Below, in pieces: positions 61,288 to 64,000 of a stretch of DNA of 64,000 nt. A program made the position numbers and the translations under genes. Within the stretch, counting starts at the first letter, position 1. Each line of letters starts with the position of its first letter. The notes under the pieces were generated by a model. It saw only the letters and a list, made by a program, of their open reading frames with translations. It did not search any database and was not told the origin of the DNA. The DNA comes from Erpobdella octoculata (taxonomy: Eukaryota; Annelida; Clitellata; Hirudinida; Erpobdellidae): positions 12,884,742 through 12,948,741 of the forward strand of contig OZ022246.1 in assembly GCA_963978895.1 (NCBI GenBank). The letters run 5' to 3'.

Positions 61288-62515
61288 CTAACTAAATAAA
61301 TAAATAAATAAATAAATAATAAAATAAATAAACAAATAAATAAATAAATAAATAAACAAATAAATAAATAAATAAATGAATGAATGAATGAATGAATGAA
61401 TGAATGAATGAATGAATGAATGAATGAATGAATGAATGAATGAATGAATGAATGAATGAATGAATGAATGAATGAATGAATGAATGAATGAATGAATGAA
61501 TGAATGAATGAATGAATGAATGAATGAATGAATGAATGAATGAATGAATGAATGAATGAATGAATGAATGAATGAATGAATGAATGAATGAATGAATGAA
61601 TGAATGAATGAATGAATGAATGAATGAATGAATGAACGAACGAACGAACGAACGAACGAACGAACGAACGAACGAACGAACGAACGAACGAACGAACGAA
61701 CGAACGAACGAACGAACGAACGAACGAACGAACGAACGAACGAACGAACGAACGAACGAACGAACGAACGAACGAACGAACGAACGAACGAACGAACGAA
61801 CGAACGAACGAACGAACGAACGAACGAACGAACGAACGAACGAACGAACGAACGAACGAACGAACGAACGAACGAACGAACGAACGAACGAACGAACGAA
61901 CGAACGAACGAACGAACGAACGAACGAACGAACGAACGAACGAACGAACGAACGAACGAACGAACGAACGAACGAACGAACGAACGAACGAACGAACGAA
62001 CGAACGAACGAACGAACGAACGAACGAACGAACGAACGAACGAACGAACGAACGAACGAACGAACGAACGAACGAACGAACGAACGAACGAACGAACGAA
62101 CGAACGAACGAACGAACGAACGAACGAACGAACGAACGAACGAACGAACGAACGAACGAACGAACGAACGAACGAACGAACGAACGAACGAACGAACGAA
62201 CGAACGAACGAACGAACGAACGAACGAACGAACGAACGAACGAACGAACGAACGAACGAACGAACGAACGAACGAACGAACGAACGAACGAACGAACGAA
62301 CGAACGAACGAACGAACGAACGAACGAACGAACGAACGAACGAACGAACGAACGAACGAACGAACGAACGAACGAATGAATGAATGAATGAATGAATGAA
62401 TGAATGAATAAATAAATAATTAATTAAATAAATAAATAAATAAATAAACAAGTAAATGAATAAATAACAAACAAATAAACTCATAAATAAATAAATGAAT
62501 AAACAAATAAATACT
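61206..62515. repeat. Composite tetranucleotide array, second copy
   Basis: Same order of blocks: AAAT to 61376, GAAT to 61633, CGAA to 62376, GAAT to 62407, AAAT-rich end. The irregular marker ACTAACTAAATAAATAAAT occurs at 60223 and 61286, and ACAAGTAAATGAATAAATAA at 61168 and 62447. This shows a duplication of the whole composite unit. Confidence 0.97.
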
Positions 62516-63240
62516 TAGGTTATTTGAAACATGAAAAGTGATTAAAGAATTATAATTTTAAATTTGTCTCCCCATCTTTCCCAACATTTATTTTCTCTAT
62601 CATCCATAACATCATTATATCCATCATCCATTTCATTTATTCTATCGTCATCCATAACATCCATTCTTAACAAGGCTGTCCACGCTATTCATTCTTAACA
62701 AGGCTGTCCACGCTATTGCCCCGGCATTTACTGCAAACAGTTTGCCGTATCTTTTGATCGAAGCTTTTTCAATTTAAATAGAGACTACGATTCAAATCAA
62801 GGGGAAAACACGCATGAATTTCTTTGAAATACTTGAATTGTCAACCACTTTCTAACAGAAGTAGAACTAAATCAATAGGAACAACATAAAGAATTCCAGA
62901 CAAACAGATTCAAGATTTCAATTCATCTTTTCACAAAAAACAAATAACAGAAGCAGTCCCTGCTAGAAGCAGTCCCTGCTGCAAGTCACCTCAGAGCACA
63001 AAACAAGGTTTCTTGAGGCTACGAATTCATTTACTGCTGACTGAACTGAACTCTTAAAATTTATCAACACCTCATACTATCAGTTGAATAATATTATAAT
63101 TGTATCGAAACCAGACTATTAATTTTTTACTAATCTTCAAGGTTTTTTAATATTATTTTACAGTATAAATTATTAAAGTGCTGTCACAATTTGGAAGGGT
63201 AGGTACCCTGAATGAAATTACAACTTTCAATTTTTTGGAT
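62516..63240. other. Unique DNA with small duplications
   Basis: A 28-bp tandem repeat (CATTCTTAACAAGGCTGTCC and on) at 62661-62716, and a 16-bp tandem AGAAGCAGTCCCTGCT at 62951-62981. No gene recognised. Confidence 0.5.
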
Positions 63241-63244
63241 CATC

Positions 63245-63247
<3 letters not shown>

Positions 63248-63290
<43 letters not shown>

Positions 63291-63360
63291 ATAGAAAAAT
63301 TTATATATATTGTGAATAGAAAATTGAAATTACACACACACACACACACACACACATATA
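63248..63360. repeat. (AT)n and (AC)n tracts
   Basis: AT run 63248-63288 and CA run 63332-63354 directly before the LINE. Confidence 0.9.
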
Positions 63361-63362
63361 TT

Positions 63363-64000
63363 CGTCTCGTCGATAGGGTTCGCAATCTTGGGGTCATCAT
63401 AGATTCTCAACTGACTTTCAGCGAACACGTTGCAAAATTGGTCAACACCAGTTACTACCATCTACGACAGATGAGGTCAGTTCGCAAATCCCTCACGGTC
63501 GATTCTTCGCATGCACTTGCCCGCGCTTTGATCTTGTCTAGACTTGATTATTGTAATTGTCTACTCAGTGGAATACCGGATCTGTTAATGAGGCGGCTTG
63601 ATGGTGTCATGCGTGCCACGGCTAGGCTGATTCTCCGATTGCCTCGATACGGTCATGTCACTAAAGCGATTCACGACCGACTACACTGGCTGAACATGCA
63701 GGCGCGTATCGACTTCAAGCTATCTCTCACTGCGTACCGATGCCTCCATGGTTCTGCGCCGTCATACCTCTCCGGTCTGTGCATTCCGGTGACTCAGTTT
63801 CCTGGCCGATCTCACCTTCGCTCGGCTTCTTCCGGTCAGCTTCTTGTTCCTTCCTGCGGAACCAGGACGTTTGGACCGAGGGCTTTTGCAGTTTCTTGTC
63901 CAACTACCTGGAGCAATCTACCGATTGAACTTACCGATCCGGCGTGTGTTGATAGCGTTTATGTTTTTAGGAAACGATTTAAAACTCATTTTTTTCTTCG
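63363..64000 (+). CDS. LINE ORF2 C-terminal part, running off the window
   Basis: One open frame from about 63363 to the edge (over 210 codons). It contains RVRNLGVIIDSQLTFSEHV, ILSRLDYCNCLLSGIPD, HDRLHWLNMQARIDFKLSL, APSYLSGL, LLVPSCGTRTFGPRAFAVS and TTWSNLPIEL. These blocks follow the reverse transcriptase in CR1/L2- and jockey-like LINEs. The left end, next to a CA/AT tract, is a 5' truncation. It has higher GC than the surroundings and no stops, so it may be young. Confidence 0.85.

Overview
This is an AT-rich nuclear window from an animal: GT-AG introns, long introns, very long microsatellites and several retrotransposon and DNA-transposon families. The main gene is a class C GPCR, a GABA-B receptor subunit 2 homologue, so the source is a metazoan. 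The repeat profile and AT-richness would suit a lophotrochozoan invertebrate (annelid or mollusc type), but that is inference and the species cannot be fixed from here.

Layout. Positions 1-297 (minus) hold one open exon of an unrecognised gene running off the left edge. Positions 1796-6534 (plus) hold a four-exon gene for a RING-finger protein of about 762 residues with a long Ser/Thr-rich tail. It meets the next gene tail to tail. Positions 7955-57733 (minus) hold 18 exons of a GABBR2 homologue. All 17 splice junctions agree in phase and the joined coding length is 2649 nt (882 codons plus stop). The first exons (signal peptide and start of lobe 1) were not found and probably lie past the right edge. 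From 5' to 3' the exons encode the venus-flytrap ectodomain, seven membrane segments, a C-terminal coiled coil, a Gln-rich segment and a short acidic/Ser-rich end.

The introns of this gene are full of repeats. Mobile elements include: one full-length-looking LINE reading frame (40043-42823) inside an older repeat; an older LINE split by a second LINE (23294-25210); a LINE 3' part at the right edge (63363-64000); a very small LTR element with a single reading frame (51292-52137); a degenerate gag/protease region split by a hAT element (43795-45960); a hAT-type non-autonomous element with a perfect 8-bp target duplication (2715-3375, inside the first intron of the RING gene); Helitron-like elements or ends at 12613, 51099, 56864 and 58959; tRNA-derived SINEs, one amplified as a 305-bp tandem array; and a hammerhead-like core of the kind reported in Penelope-like elements (52466-52510).

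Simple repeats are extreme: ATGT, CAAAA, CGAA, AAAT, AT, CT, TCATCG and ATC tracts of 0.1-0.75 kb. At 59951-62515 a composite array (AAAT, GAAT, CGAA, GAAT, AAAT) is itself duplicated. I found no convincing cellular rRNA or tRNA gene and no CRISPR array. No undescribed multi-gene system is evident. The most unusual items are the miniature LTR element, the hammerhead-like motif, the nested composite microsatellite and the stop codon placed just after a donor site near the end of the GABBR2 homologue.
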